Of a stretch of 64,000 bases of DNA, positions 18,013 to 25,434 are shown in pieces. Within the stretch, counting starts at the first letter, position 1, and every line of letters starts with the position of its first letter. Origin of the DNA: JBJHBP01 sp050485645 (GTDB lineage: Bacteria > Pseudomonadota > Gammaproteobacteria > Steroidobacterales > Rariloculaceae); assembly GCA_050485645.1 (NCBI GenBank), contig JBJHBT010000022.1, forward strand, positions 1 to 64,000, given 5' to 3'. The position numbers and the translations under genes were made by a program. The notes beneath the pieces are model-generated. The model had not been told where the DNA came from. It searched no databases and worked only from the letters and a program-made list of their open reading frames with translations.

Positions 18013-18474
18013 TCAGCGGGGCATGGCGGGATCTGGTGGGTCTGCCTGGAGTTCGGCCAGATAGGCTACGAGGCGGTTGATGGCCGTCCGGGCCTGCGCC
18101 TCGGCGACCCTGTCGGCACCCTCCTCGACCCAGAATTCGTAGCCCCACACCGGCATGTTGCGCGGACCGTGAGCCGTGACCACGGCGCGACCGTCGATCA
18201 TCTCACGGACGTCGGCGGCCGGAAACTGGCCGCCACGACGGATCTCCAGCATCGTCAGATCGGGCACGAGCACATTCAGCGTGGCAGCCACCGGGCCGTC
18301 ACCGCGCCCTTCCTGGCCGTGACAGGAGGCACAGAAGCGCAGATAGAGTTCCTCGCCGGAATAGTCCGCCAGGCCGAACAGCTGACCAAACCCCGCCCCG
18401 ACGGGGAGCAGCGCGATCCCGGTCGCCGCGACAATCATTCCGGCCATCGTGCCGAGCCTTGCTTTACGAGTCAT
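18013..18474 (-). CDS. Exported monoheme cytochrome c
   Basis: A 153-residue class I-type cytochrome c, probably an electron carrier in the periplasm. It has an N-terminal signal or anchor segment (about 8-30, TMAGMIVAATGIALLP), one heme-attachment motif CASCH, and a probable axial methionine in PRNMPVWGYEF. The frame begins further upstream at 18588, but the first 38 residues are arginine- and tryptophan-rich and unlike a signal peptide, so I choose the ATG at 18474 (MTRKARLG). It is a single gene upstream of the rimP operon on the same strand. Its redox partner cannot be told from the context. Confidence 0.8.
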   Translation of the reverse strand: MTRKARLGTMAGMIVAATGIALLPVGAGFGQLFGLADYSGEELYLRFCASCHGQEGRGDGPVAATLNVLVPDLTMLEIRRGGQFPAADVREMIDGRAVVTAHGPRNMPVWGYEFWVEEGADRVAEAQARTAINRLVAYLAELQADPPDPAMPR

Positions 18475-18639
18475 TGCTGCCTGCCTCCCATCCGCGCAAC
18501 ACCATTGTCGGTGCGGGCGCCGCAGGCCGAATGGCGCTGACCGGCGAACCGCACGAATTGTAACCCAGCCGCCAGCCGTGGACGGCACACCCGCCGCCGG
18601 TGTTTAATTGCCCTGTCCCAGCGACGGAAAGATTTCAGG

Positions 18640-18939
18640 ATGCCGACCTACGAAGTACCGGACGTGGTCGAGGTGGAACTCGATCGCCTTGAACTGCCCA
18701 CCGATGTGCCGGTGGATTCCCAACTCAACGAAAAGTCTCTGGCGCACTGCTCACGCGAGGAGGTGGAAAAAGCCGTGACCGCCTTTACGGTGCTCGCCAG
18801 GCACACTCAGAAGGAACTGGAACAGCTGATCGAAAAGAACGTGGAGCTGCGGCGGCGGCTGGCGCATCTTCAGGCGTATCTGGAAAACTTCGAGGACGTT
18901 ACCTGGGTGCGGCAGAATCCGGAGACCGAACCTCGCTGA
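18640..18939 (+). CDS. Small coiled-coil protein of unknown function
   Basis: A 99-residue acidic soluble protein I do not recognise. Residues 40-85 form a predicted coiled coil rich in Glu/Leu (TQKELEQLIEKNVELRRRL). The ATG has GGAAAG about nine bases upstream. It is divergent from the cytochrome gene and stands alone. Confidence 0.6.
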   Translation: MPTYEVPDVVEVELDRLELPTDVPVDSQLNEKSLAHCSREEVEKAVTAFTVLARHTQKELEQLIEKNVELRRRLAHLQAYLENFEDVTWVRQNPETEPR

Positions 18940-19329
18940 CCGCGCTCAGTGGTGTTCGCGTTGGTGCCGCTCGAGCGGCCTCTCCCCTGCCGGGGCAGTT
19001 AACCCGGTCCCCTGATCCGGCGCGCGGGTCGCCGCGCTCGCCAGCCGTCAACGCGTGGCCGTTGGCGCGCGGACCAGGCGCCGTGTGTCCGCGCCGGACA
19101 TCTGGCTCCTGCGAATGACTCACCCGCCCCGGTTCGCATACGACGTGCCAGCCGGCCTCGAAACGTATACCATTAACGAGTTAATCGCTTTTGTGCCCGG
19201 ACCGCGTCCGGCCCGGGGCACGGCCCCGGAAACCGCTGCGTCGCGGATGCCCCGATCGGGCCGTCTTTCCGGTACGATTGGCCTGCGGGCTCATCGTCGC
19301 CATCACGCGGACCGCGAATAGGAGGGATT
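18940..19329. other. Intergenic region upstream of the flavoprotein gene
   Basis: A GC-rich gap of about 390 bases. Frames inside it have no recognisable product. An AT-rich patch around 19165-19190 (gtataccattaacgagtta) could hold the promoter of the next gene, but I cannot assign boxes with confidence. An aggaggg ribosome-binding site precedes the next start codon. Confidence 0.35.
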
Positions 19330-20499
19330 ATGAACGCTGCGAACCATGCCTTGGCGGTCGCTGATTATCCGGCGCGTGCCCGTGAAATCGCGGTGATCGC
19401 CGACCAGCATGCGGAATTCGGCGATCAGAACGACCGCCTGGCCGACACCGTGGTGGAGGCGATGCACGAGGCGGGCCTTTACGGGATCTGGGTGCCGCGC
19501 TGCGTACGCGGCGGCGCCGAGCTGGATCCGGCATCCTCACTGCAGGTGATCGAGAACGTGGCCTACGGCGATCCGTCGGCGGCCTGGGTCATGATGGCAG
19601 CCGCACTGGCCAACGGTACCGGTGCCGCCTATCTTGGCCAGGAGGCGGTCGACGAACTGTTCGGCGGAGAGCGGATGCCCTTCATTGTCGGCCAGGGCAC
19701 CCGACCGGGTATCGCGCTCCCTTGTGACGGCGGCTTTCTGGTCACCGGCCGATGGGGTTTCGCCTCCGGTATCCGACATGGCACTCATGTTCATACGCTC
19801 GCCACCGTCGAAGACAGCGGCGAAACGCGCATATTCGTCCTGCCGGTAGAGCAGGTGCGACTGATCGACAACTGGGACGTCCTTGGCCTGAGGGGCACCG
19901 GCAGTATCGACTACACCATCGATTCAGTGTTCGTCCCGGAAAGCTACAGCCACCTCTCCACGACAGAGACCCCGCGACGCGGCGGCGGCATGTACCGCCT
20001 CGGCGTGATCGGCTTCTCGATGATGTGCCATGCCGGCTGGGCATGCGGTATCGGCCGACGGCTGCTGGACGAGCTGTCGAAGACGGCACGGGAGTCCTTC
20101 GGTCGGGCCAGGTCACAGTCGTCAAGTGACAGCTTTCTGGAAAAGTTCGCCCACGCTGAACTGGCCTTTCGCGCCGCGCACTCACTCGTGTTCGAGACCT
20201 GGGCTGACGTGTCAGCTTCGCTGCTTCGTGGCCAGTCACTGACGGTGCGTCAGCATTCCATGATTCGTGGCTCAATGGCGCACGTGACCTGGACAGCCCA
20301 GGAAGTCGCGCAGATCGCCTATGCAGCAGCAGGCACGAAGGCATTGCGCAGCGGCACGCTGCAGCGCCTGTTCCGCGACATCCATGCCGGCACACAGCAT
20401 ATCGTGTGCGGACCCTCGATGATTCAGACAGTTGGCCGAGAACTGGGCGGCTTCGCTGCCGGCAAGAAGTGGCTGTTCATGGATCTTGTTGACGCCTGA
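19330..20499 (+). CDS. Acyl-CoA dehydrogenase-fold flavoprotein (group D monooxygenase-like)
   Basis: A 389-residue flavoprotein of the acyl-CoA dehydrogenase superfamily. The arrangement resembles the flavin-dependent oxygenases HsaA/HpaB-type more than true acyl-CoA dehydrogenases: an N-terminal helical domain (LADTVVEAMHEAGLYGIWVP), a middle beta domain (GFLVTGRWGFASGI ... WDVLGLRGTGSIDYTI), and a C-terminal helical bundle ending with RLFRDIHAGTQHI. The substrate is unknown. Those oxygenases need a separate flavin reductase, and none is nearby. The 3' end overlaps the convergent GTPase gene by 23 bases. Confidence 0.75.
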   Translation: MNAANHALAVADYPARAREIAVIADQHAEFGDQNDRLADTVVEAMHEAGLYGIWVPRCVRGGAELDPASSLQVIENVAYGDPSAAWVMMAAALANGTGAAYLGQEAVDELFGGERMPFIVGQGTRPGIALPCDGGFLVTGRWGFASGIRHGTHVHTLATVEDSGETRIFVLPVEQVRLIDNWDVLGLRGTGSIDYTIDSVFVPESYSHLSTTETPRRGGGMYRLGVIGFSMMCHAGWACGIGRRLLDELSKTARESFGRARSQSSSDSFLEKFAHAELAFRAAHSLVFETWADVSASLLRGQSLTVRQHSMIRGSMAHVTWTAQEVAQIAYAAAGTKALRSGTLQRLFRDIHAGTQHIVCGPSMIQTVGRELGGFAAGKKWLFMDLVDA

Positions 20500-22039
20500 C
20501 CAGCGCGCCAACCATGCGCCCGCTGCCCGCCAGCTGGCGCATCAGCCTGCGCCAGTCACGCCGCCGAACCGCATCGCCGTGCATGCGTACCCATCGGGTG
20601 CGCTGCGCATCATCGAACGCATCGGCCAGCCGCAACTGCAGCAGATCCAGATTGTACGGCTGCGCACCATCCAGACGAACCGGCACGATTGCATGCAGCG
20701 GCACGGCCAGGTCCTCCGCGATCGCGCCCAGCGCCGCCCTGATCGAACCCGCCTTGCCGCCATCCGGCGCCTCGACATTGTAAGGCGGTTCCCACTCGCG
20801 CACCGGTGAGAGCCGGTCGATGTGACTGGCCACCACGACTATCGGCGGCATGCGCAGGGACGGGTCCTGCTGCCAGGCCTCGCGCAAAGCGTCCAGTGCC
20901 AGCCTGTCCAGACGCCGGTCCGCACGGTGGGCGGCCACGACCCACACGATCAGGTCCGATTGTCTCGCCTGCGAGACCAGTTCCGCCAGCTGCGCCTCGT
21001 CGTCCAGCCCGGGGCTGTCGATCAGAGCCACGGCCGGAGCGCCGTTCTCGCGCAGCTCATAGCCGGCATAGCCGGCAGTGAGCGGCAGCACATCCACACC
21101 GGCCGCCAGATCGCCCAGCAGCGCATTGATCGCCGTCGACTTGCCGGCCTTCGTGCGTCCCACGACCAGCAGCCGCAGCGAACCTGGCAGGGCATGCTGC
21201 TGCGACTCGTCGCGCTGTGCTTGCGCGGCAGCGTGTCCGGCGAGTTCCGCGGTATCAACGCGCAGGCGGCCTGAATACAGGTCGATGGCGGCACGGCCGA
21301 CGTCTTCTATCCACAAGCGGACGATCCGTCTACGTACCTTGCTGTTGAAATCCGTGTAAAGCTCATCGATCACCCTGTCACGAAGTTCCGCCAGCAACGC
21401 GTTGAGCGGATTGACGGCTCTGATCACCCGCAACAGTGCATACGCCTTTCGACCGTGGCTCACGGCGCTCTGCACCGCCGGCCTGTAGCCCCAGGCCACG
21501 GCAAGATGGCGCGCACTGATGCGATCGGAAAACGGCACATGATCAATCAGCAGGCGCCGCATCCGTCTGCTGACGTTCTCGGTCAGCAGCAGCAGCTCGG
21601 GCATCGTGAACTCGAGCAGCGGATCCTCACGTTCCGGGTGATAGCAGCGGGCCACGGCGTCGAGCGTGGCCCGCGCAACATCCAGCATGCGCTCCCGTTC
21701 CGTCAGTGTGGCTGCATCCGCCCGCGCACTGATCCGGCCCACCGCGCACCATGCTTCCTGTTCACGGGGCGACCAGAGCGGGTCGGCCTCGGTGATCGTG
21801 GTGCCCTCTTGCTCCGATTCCGCGAGCAGCCGCGCCGCGTTGCCGTGCCTTCGCCACCTGGTCACGACGAACACCAGACCCGCCGCACACGCTGCACTGA
21901 ACAGCCACCACAGCAGCCAGCCCTGGCCGTACAGCCACACCACACCCGCAACGAGCAGAAAGACGAACGGCAGCAACAGCAGCAGCAAGGCGCCGATGAC
22001 CAGCAGCACGCGCCACCAGGGAACGGCGAAGGCCCTCAT
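20477..22039 (-). CDS. Membrane-associated GTPase (YfjP/HSR1-like)
   Basis: A 520-residue protein with two hydrophobic segments at the N-terminus (about 10-32 and 36-56), a helical region (about 60-280) and a C-terminal GTPase domain. It shows the P-loop GRTKAGKST (about 286-295), the switch II motif DSPGLDDEA and a VVASHID stretch in the place of the NKxD motif. It resembles the dynamin-like or YfjP class of 50S-type GTPases. Its start overlaps the stop of the next GTPase gene by four bases (ATGA), so the pair is translated together. Function unknown; membrane remodelling or stress roles are inferences from distant relatives. Confidence 0.75.
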   Translation of the reverse strand: MRAFAVPWWRVLLVIGALLLLLLPFVFLLVAGVVWLYGQGWLLWWLFSAACAAGLVFVVTRWRRHGNAARLLAESEQEGTTITEADPLWSPREQEAWCAVGRISARADAATLTERERMLDVARATLDAVARCYHPEREDPLLEFTMPELLLLTENVSRRMRRLLIDHVPFSDRISARHLAVAWGYRPAVQSAVSHGRKAYALLRVIRAVNPLNALLAELRDRVIDELYTDFNSKVRRRIVRLWIEDVGRAAIDLYSGRLRVDTAELAGHAAAQAQRDESQQHALPGSLRLLVVGRTKAGKSTAINALLGDLAAGVDVLPLTAGYAGYELRENGAPAVALIDSPGLDDEAQLAELVSQARQSDLIVWVVAAHRADRRLDRLALDALREAWQQDPSLRMPPIVVVASHIDRLSPVREWEPPYNVEAPDGGKAGSIRAALGAIAEDLAVPLHAIVPVRLDGAQPYNLDLLQLRLADAFDDAQRTRWVRMHGDAVRRRDWRRLMRQLAGSGRMVGALVRRQQDP

Positions 22040-23292
22040 CGGCCCTCCCCGCCCGACCCGTCGCGGGTTCGCCGTGGCAATCGGTCGCGCACCAGCAGCA
22101 GCGCTTCCTTCAATGACTCCTCATAGACCGTGTGGACACTGCGGAAGGTGGCGCTTCGTGCGCCGTGCTTCATGCCAAGATAGTGGCAGGCGGCGGTGCC
22201 CAGCGCGTAGGTCACTGCGAACCCGGCCACGCCGGCCGCAGCGGCGCCGATAGTCTGTCCATAGCCGGGAATCAGTTTGCCCAGCTGCCGGGCTCCCATG
22301 CTCAGCCCGATTCCCAGGACTGTGCCTGCACCCAGCGATCCGGCGAATTCCCGTATCGTGCGTGCATCCCACTTCACACCATAGATGCGTCCGATGCTGT
22401 GCAGCAGTTTGCCCTGAACGGTGGGTACGGAAATCGCACCGACCAGCGGCAGTGTGTCGCTGATACCGGCCACCGTCGCGTATCCGATGATGTGTCCACG
22501 AGCACGTCGGGGCCTGCCGTCGGACTCCGCGCGGGACAGCTCCTCCACGACGATCTTCATGCCTTCCGCACCGGCGGATGTCAGCGCATCGAGCAGCGCG
22601 TCCAGCCCATAGCGATGCTCGGCATAGCCTTCTTCCTCACGCGTGAAATCCAGCGGCACCGCGACCACCCGGCCGGATCCGGGCAGCGCCTCGAACTGCC
22701 GCGCCTGATGCGCGAGGCTGCGCTGCAGGTCCTGCAATGCCGCATCGGTCATCAACGTGTTGTAGGGGGGGTGGTCGGCACCGGTCGGGTATCCCTCGTG
22801 CAGCGTCGTCTGCGCGACAATGATGCTGATGCGCGGCCGGCGGGCACGGATGGTCTTCAAAGACGCCAGCAACGCATCCTGGGCAGGATCCATCGCGCGC
22901 ACCACGGCCAGCAGCACATGGCCATGCCCTTCCAGCATGGCCAGGTCGTCAGTCGGATCGTAGCCCACCGCGTCGAAACCGACGGTATCCAGAAAGCGGA
23001 TCACAGGCGCGTTCTCGGGAAAATCAAAAATCCGTGACGTGCGCGTGCAGGACCGGAATCCCGACCCGATCTCGGCGGCGGGATGTCCGGTAACGGCATG
23101 CACGATCGAACTCTTGCCCGACTGCACCTTGCCCATCATCCAGACCACTGGCGCCTGCTGCAGCGCCAGCTCCGCGATGGCCTCATCCGCCCCGACATCC
23201 TTCGACGGATTCAGGACCACGTCGCGGATGATCCGCCACCCCCTGAGCAGCGAAGCGCTCACGGCTGCGGTTCCGGGCAAGGCGGCCCACAC
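22036..23292 (-). CDS. GTPase with C-terminal DUF697-like membrane domain
   Basis: A 418-residue protein with an N-terminal GTPase domain: P-loop GKVQSGKSS at 54-62, LDTVGFD as the switch II motif. The C-terminal region has hydrophobic helices rich in Gly/Ala (about 285-375) resembling the DUF697/YcjF type. The start is GTG at 23292. It is the first gene of a two-gene unit with the overlapping GTPase downstream. Paired GTPases of this kind are widespread but poorly understood. PhoX is transcribed divergently. Confidence 0.75.
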   Translation of the reverse strand: MWAALPGTAAVSASLLRGWRIIRDVVLNPSKDVGADEAIAELALQQAPVVWMMGKVQSGKSSIVHAVTGHPAAEIGSGFRSCTRTSRIFDFPENAPVIRFLDTVGFDAVGYDPTDDLAMLEGHGHVLLAVVRAMDPAQDALLASLKTIRARRPRISIIVAQTTLHEGYPTGADHPPYNTLMTDAALQDLQRSLAHQARQFEALPGSGRVVAVPLDFTREEEGYAEHRYGLDALLDALTSAGAEGMKIVVEELSRAESDGRPRRARGHIIGYATVAGISDTLPLVGAISVPTVQGKLLHSIGRIYGVKWDARTIREFAGSLGAGTVLGIGLSMGARQLGKLIPGYGQTIGAAAAGVAGFAVTYALGTAACHYLGMKHGARSATFRSVHTVYEESLKEALLLVRDRLPRRTRDGSGGEGR

Positions 23293-23303
23293 CTTTTAGA
23301 CGC

Positions 23304-23327
23304 TATACTCCGGCACATTGGTATAAC
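23304..23327 (+). promoter_or_regulatory. Possible promoter elements upstream of the PhoX-like gene
   Basis: Two -10-like hexamers, TATACT (23304-23309) and TATAAC (23322-23327), lie in the 80-base gap between the divergent GTPase and phosphatase genes. Neither has a clear -35 box. I saw no Pho-box repeat (CTGTCAT-type), so phosphate control is not shown by the sequence. Confidence 0.25.
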
Positions 23328-23373
23328 TTAACGTGATTACCAGCGAAATTCACGATGGGAGCAGGAGACGGCC

Positions 23374-25401
23374 ATGGGCAACGACAAGTCACAGGATGCG
23401 GTGGAGCTGGCGGAAAACGAGCCTAATGTCAGTCACTCCCGAAGCCCGCATTTCTCTGCCGTTGCCGCCCTGCGAACCGATCGCCGTGACGTACTGAAGG
23501 GCGGGCTGGCCGTTGCCCTGACGGGCTTTGTCGCCGGTGGCGTGATCGGCAGGGCAGACCATGCATGGGCGGAATCCACGGCCGGTCAGCTGATCGGCTT
23601 CCGGCCGGTGCCGGTGAGCGAAGCCGACACGGTAGTCGTACCGCCAGGCTACCGCTATCAGGTGCTGGTGCCCTGGGGTGAGCCCATTACCGGCACCTAT
23701 CCCGAGTTCCGGCCGGACAACACCGGCGCCGAACAGGCCATGCAGATGGGCATGCATCACGATGGCATGCACTTCTTCCCGATCGAAGGCACCGACCCGT
23801 TCCTCGGCAACTCCAGCGACGGCCTGCTGGTCATGAACCACGAGTACATCGAACCGCGGCTGCTGCATACCGAAGCGGCCGGACGGGCCCTGCATTCGAT
23901 GCAGGTGATCGTACACGACGATGGCACACGGGATCCGAACCATGCACTGAAAGAAATCAATGCCCATGGTGTGAGCGTTGTCCGCGTCCGTCGCAACGAA
24001 GACGGCCAATGGGAAAAAGTACGTGACCCGCGCAACCGACGCATAACCGGTCTGACGCCGATGCGGATCAGTGGTCCGCTCAGGGCGCATCCGGACATGG
24101 TCACGCCTTTCAGTCCGAGCGGAGAAATGACGCGAGGCACGCTGAACAACTGCGCTCACGGCGTCACCCCCTGGAACACCTACCTGGCCTGCGAGGAGAA
24201 CTGGTGGTTCTACTTTACCAACAACGAACCGGATTCGGCGCCCCCGAGTCAGTCGCGCTACAGCGTCGGCCGCATCAATATGTGGAACTGGCATCTGGTA
24301 TCGAACAACGCCGATGAGTTTCGCCGCTTCGACGCCACCCCAACGGGTGAATCACCCACCGAAGACTATCGGAACGAACCTCACTGCTTCGGCTGGGTTG
24401 TGGAGATCGATCCGTTCGACCCCGACAGCGTGCCCGTCAAACGGACGCATCTCGGCCGCTTCTCGCACGAAGGCGCCGTGTTTTCGCCGGCCCGCGAAGG
24501 TGAGCCGGTTGTCGTCTACAGCGGCGACGACGCCACGAACTCCTATATCTACAAGTTCGTGTCGGCACGACCCTATCAGCGTGCCACGGCAAACGGCTCG
24601 CTGCTGGACGACGGTACGCTGTATGCGGCCCGCTTCCACGAAGACGGTACCGGTGAATGGCTGGCACTCGCTCCCGAGCGTAACGGTCTCACCGCCGAAA
24701 ACGGATTCCCCGACCTTGCATCGATTCTGCTCAATGCGCGAGGCGCGGCCGATGTGGCCGGTGCCACGCCCATGGACCGTCCCGAGTGGGGCGCGGTCGA
24801 TCCCACGGACGGCACCGTGTATTTCACACTGACGAACAACTCGCGGCGTTCCCAGACCAATGCCGCCAACCCGCGCACGAACAACGTCTACGGCCATATC
24901 GTCCGTTGGAGTGAAGCCGGCGACAATCCCGCTTCGGCCCGTTTCACCTGGGAGTTTTTCGCGCTTGGTGGCGACACCGAACACGGCCGGGATCTAAGCG
25001 GAAACCCGCTCACGGAAGACAACATGTTCGGCTCTCCGGACGGCTTGTGGGTCGACGCCGATCGACGCGTGTGGATACAGACAGACGTCGCCGAGAGCAG
25101 CATCGGCCGCGGCGCCTACGAATTCCTGGGCAACAACATGATGTTGGCCGCCGATCCGGACACCGGAGAGATACGCCGTTTCCTGACCGGTCCGATCGGT
25201 CAGGAAATCACCGGCGTGATCACAACGCCCGACCAGCGCACGATGTTCGTCAACGTGCAGCATCCTGGCGCGGGTATCACCTCCGCCGACGATTTCGCCG
25301 CCGGACGGCATGCAAGTCACTGGCCCGACGGAGGCAACGCCATACCACGGTCGGCTACGATCGTGATCACACGCGACGACGGCGGCAAGATCGGCACCTG
25401 A
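23374..25401 (+). CDS. PhoX-family alkaline phosphatase, Tat-exported
   Basis: PhoX enzymes are calcium/iron-dependent periplasmic phosphatases that release phosphate from organic esters. The 675-residue product has a Tat signal (RRDVLKGGLAVALTGFVAGG, about 37-56) and the typical PhoX block CAHGVTPWNTYLACEENW (about 259-276), plus further conserved stretches (ALGGDTEHGRDL, DNMFGSPDGLWVD). The ATG follows a good ribosome-binding site (gcaggagac). It lies 33 bases upstream of the ABC-transporter genes on the same strand, so it may be co-transcribed with them. Confidence 0.88.
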   Translation: MGNDKSQDAVELAENEPNVSHSRSPHFSAVAALRTDRRDVLKGGLAVALTGFVAGGVIGRADHAWAESTAGQLIGFRPVPVSEADTVVVPPGYRYQVLVPWGEPITGTYPEFRPDNTGAEQAMQMGMHHDGMHFFPIEGTDPFLGNSSDGLLVMNHEYIEPRLLHTEAAGRALHSMQVIVHDDGTRDPNHALKEINAHGVSVVRVRRNEDGQWEKVRDPRNRRITGLTPMRISGPLRAHPDMVTPFSPSGEMTRGTLNNCAHGVTPWNTYLACEENWWFYFTNNEPDSAPPSQSRYSVGRINMWNWHLVSNNADEFRRFDATPTGESPTEDYRNEPHCFGWVVEIDPFDPDSVPVKRTHLGRFSHEGAVFSPAREGEPVVVYSGDDATNSYIYKFVSARPYQRATANGSLLDDGTLYAARFHEDGTGEWLALAPERNGLTAENGFPDLASILLNARGAADVAGATPMDRPEWGAVDPTDGTVYFTLTNNSRRSQTNAANPRTNNVYGHIVRWSEAGDNPASARFTWEFFALGGDTEHGRDLSGNPLTEDNMFGSPDGLWVDADRRVWIQTDVAESSIGRGAYEFLGNNMMLAADPDTGEIRRFLTGPIGQEITGVITTPDQRTMFVNVQHPGAGITSADDFAAGRHASHWPDGGNAIPRSATIVITRDDGGKIGT

Positions 25402-25434
25402 CCGGGAGGAGCGTGTGACTCCCCCGTATCGCAG

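Noticed and set aside
23293..23373. Pho box upstream of the PhoX-like gene
   Set aside because: No pair of CTGTCAT-type heptamers with the proper spacing could be seen.
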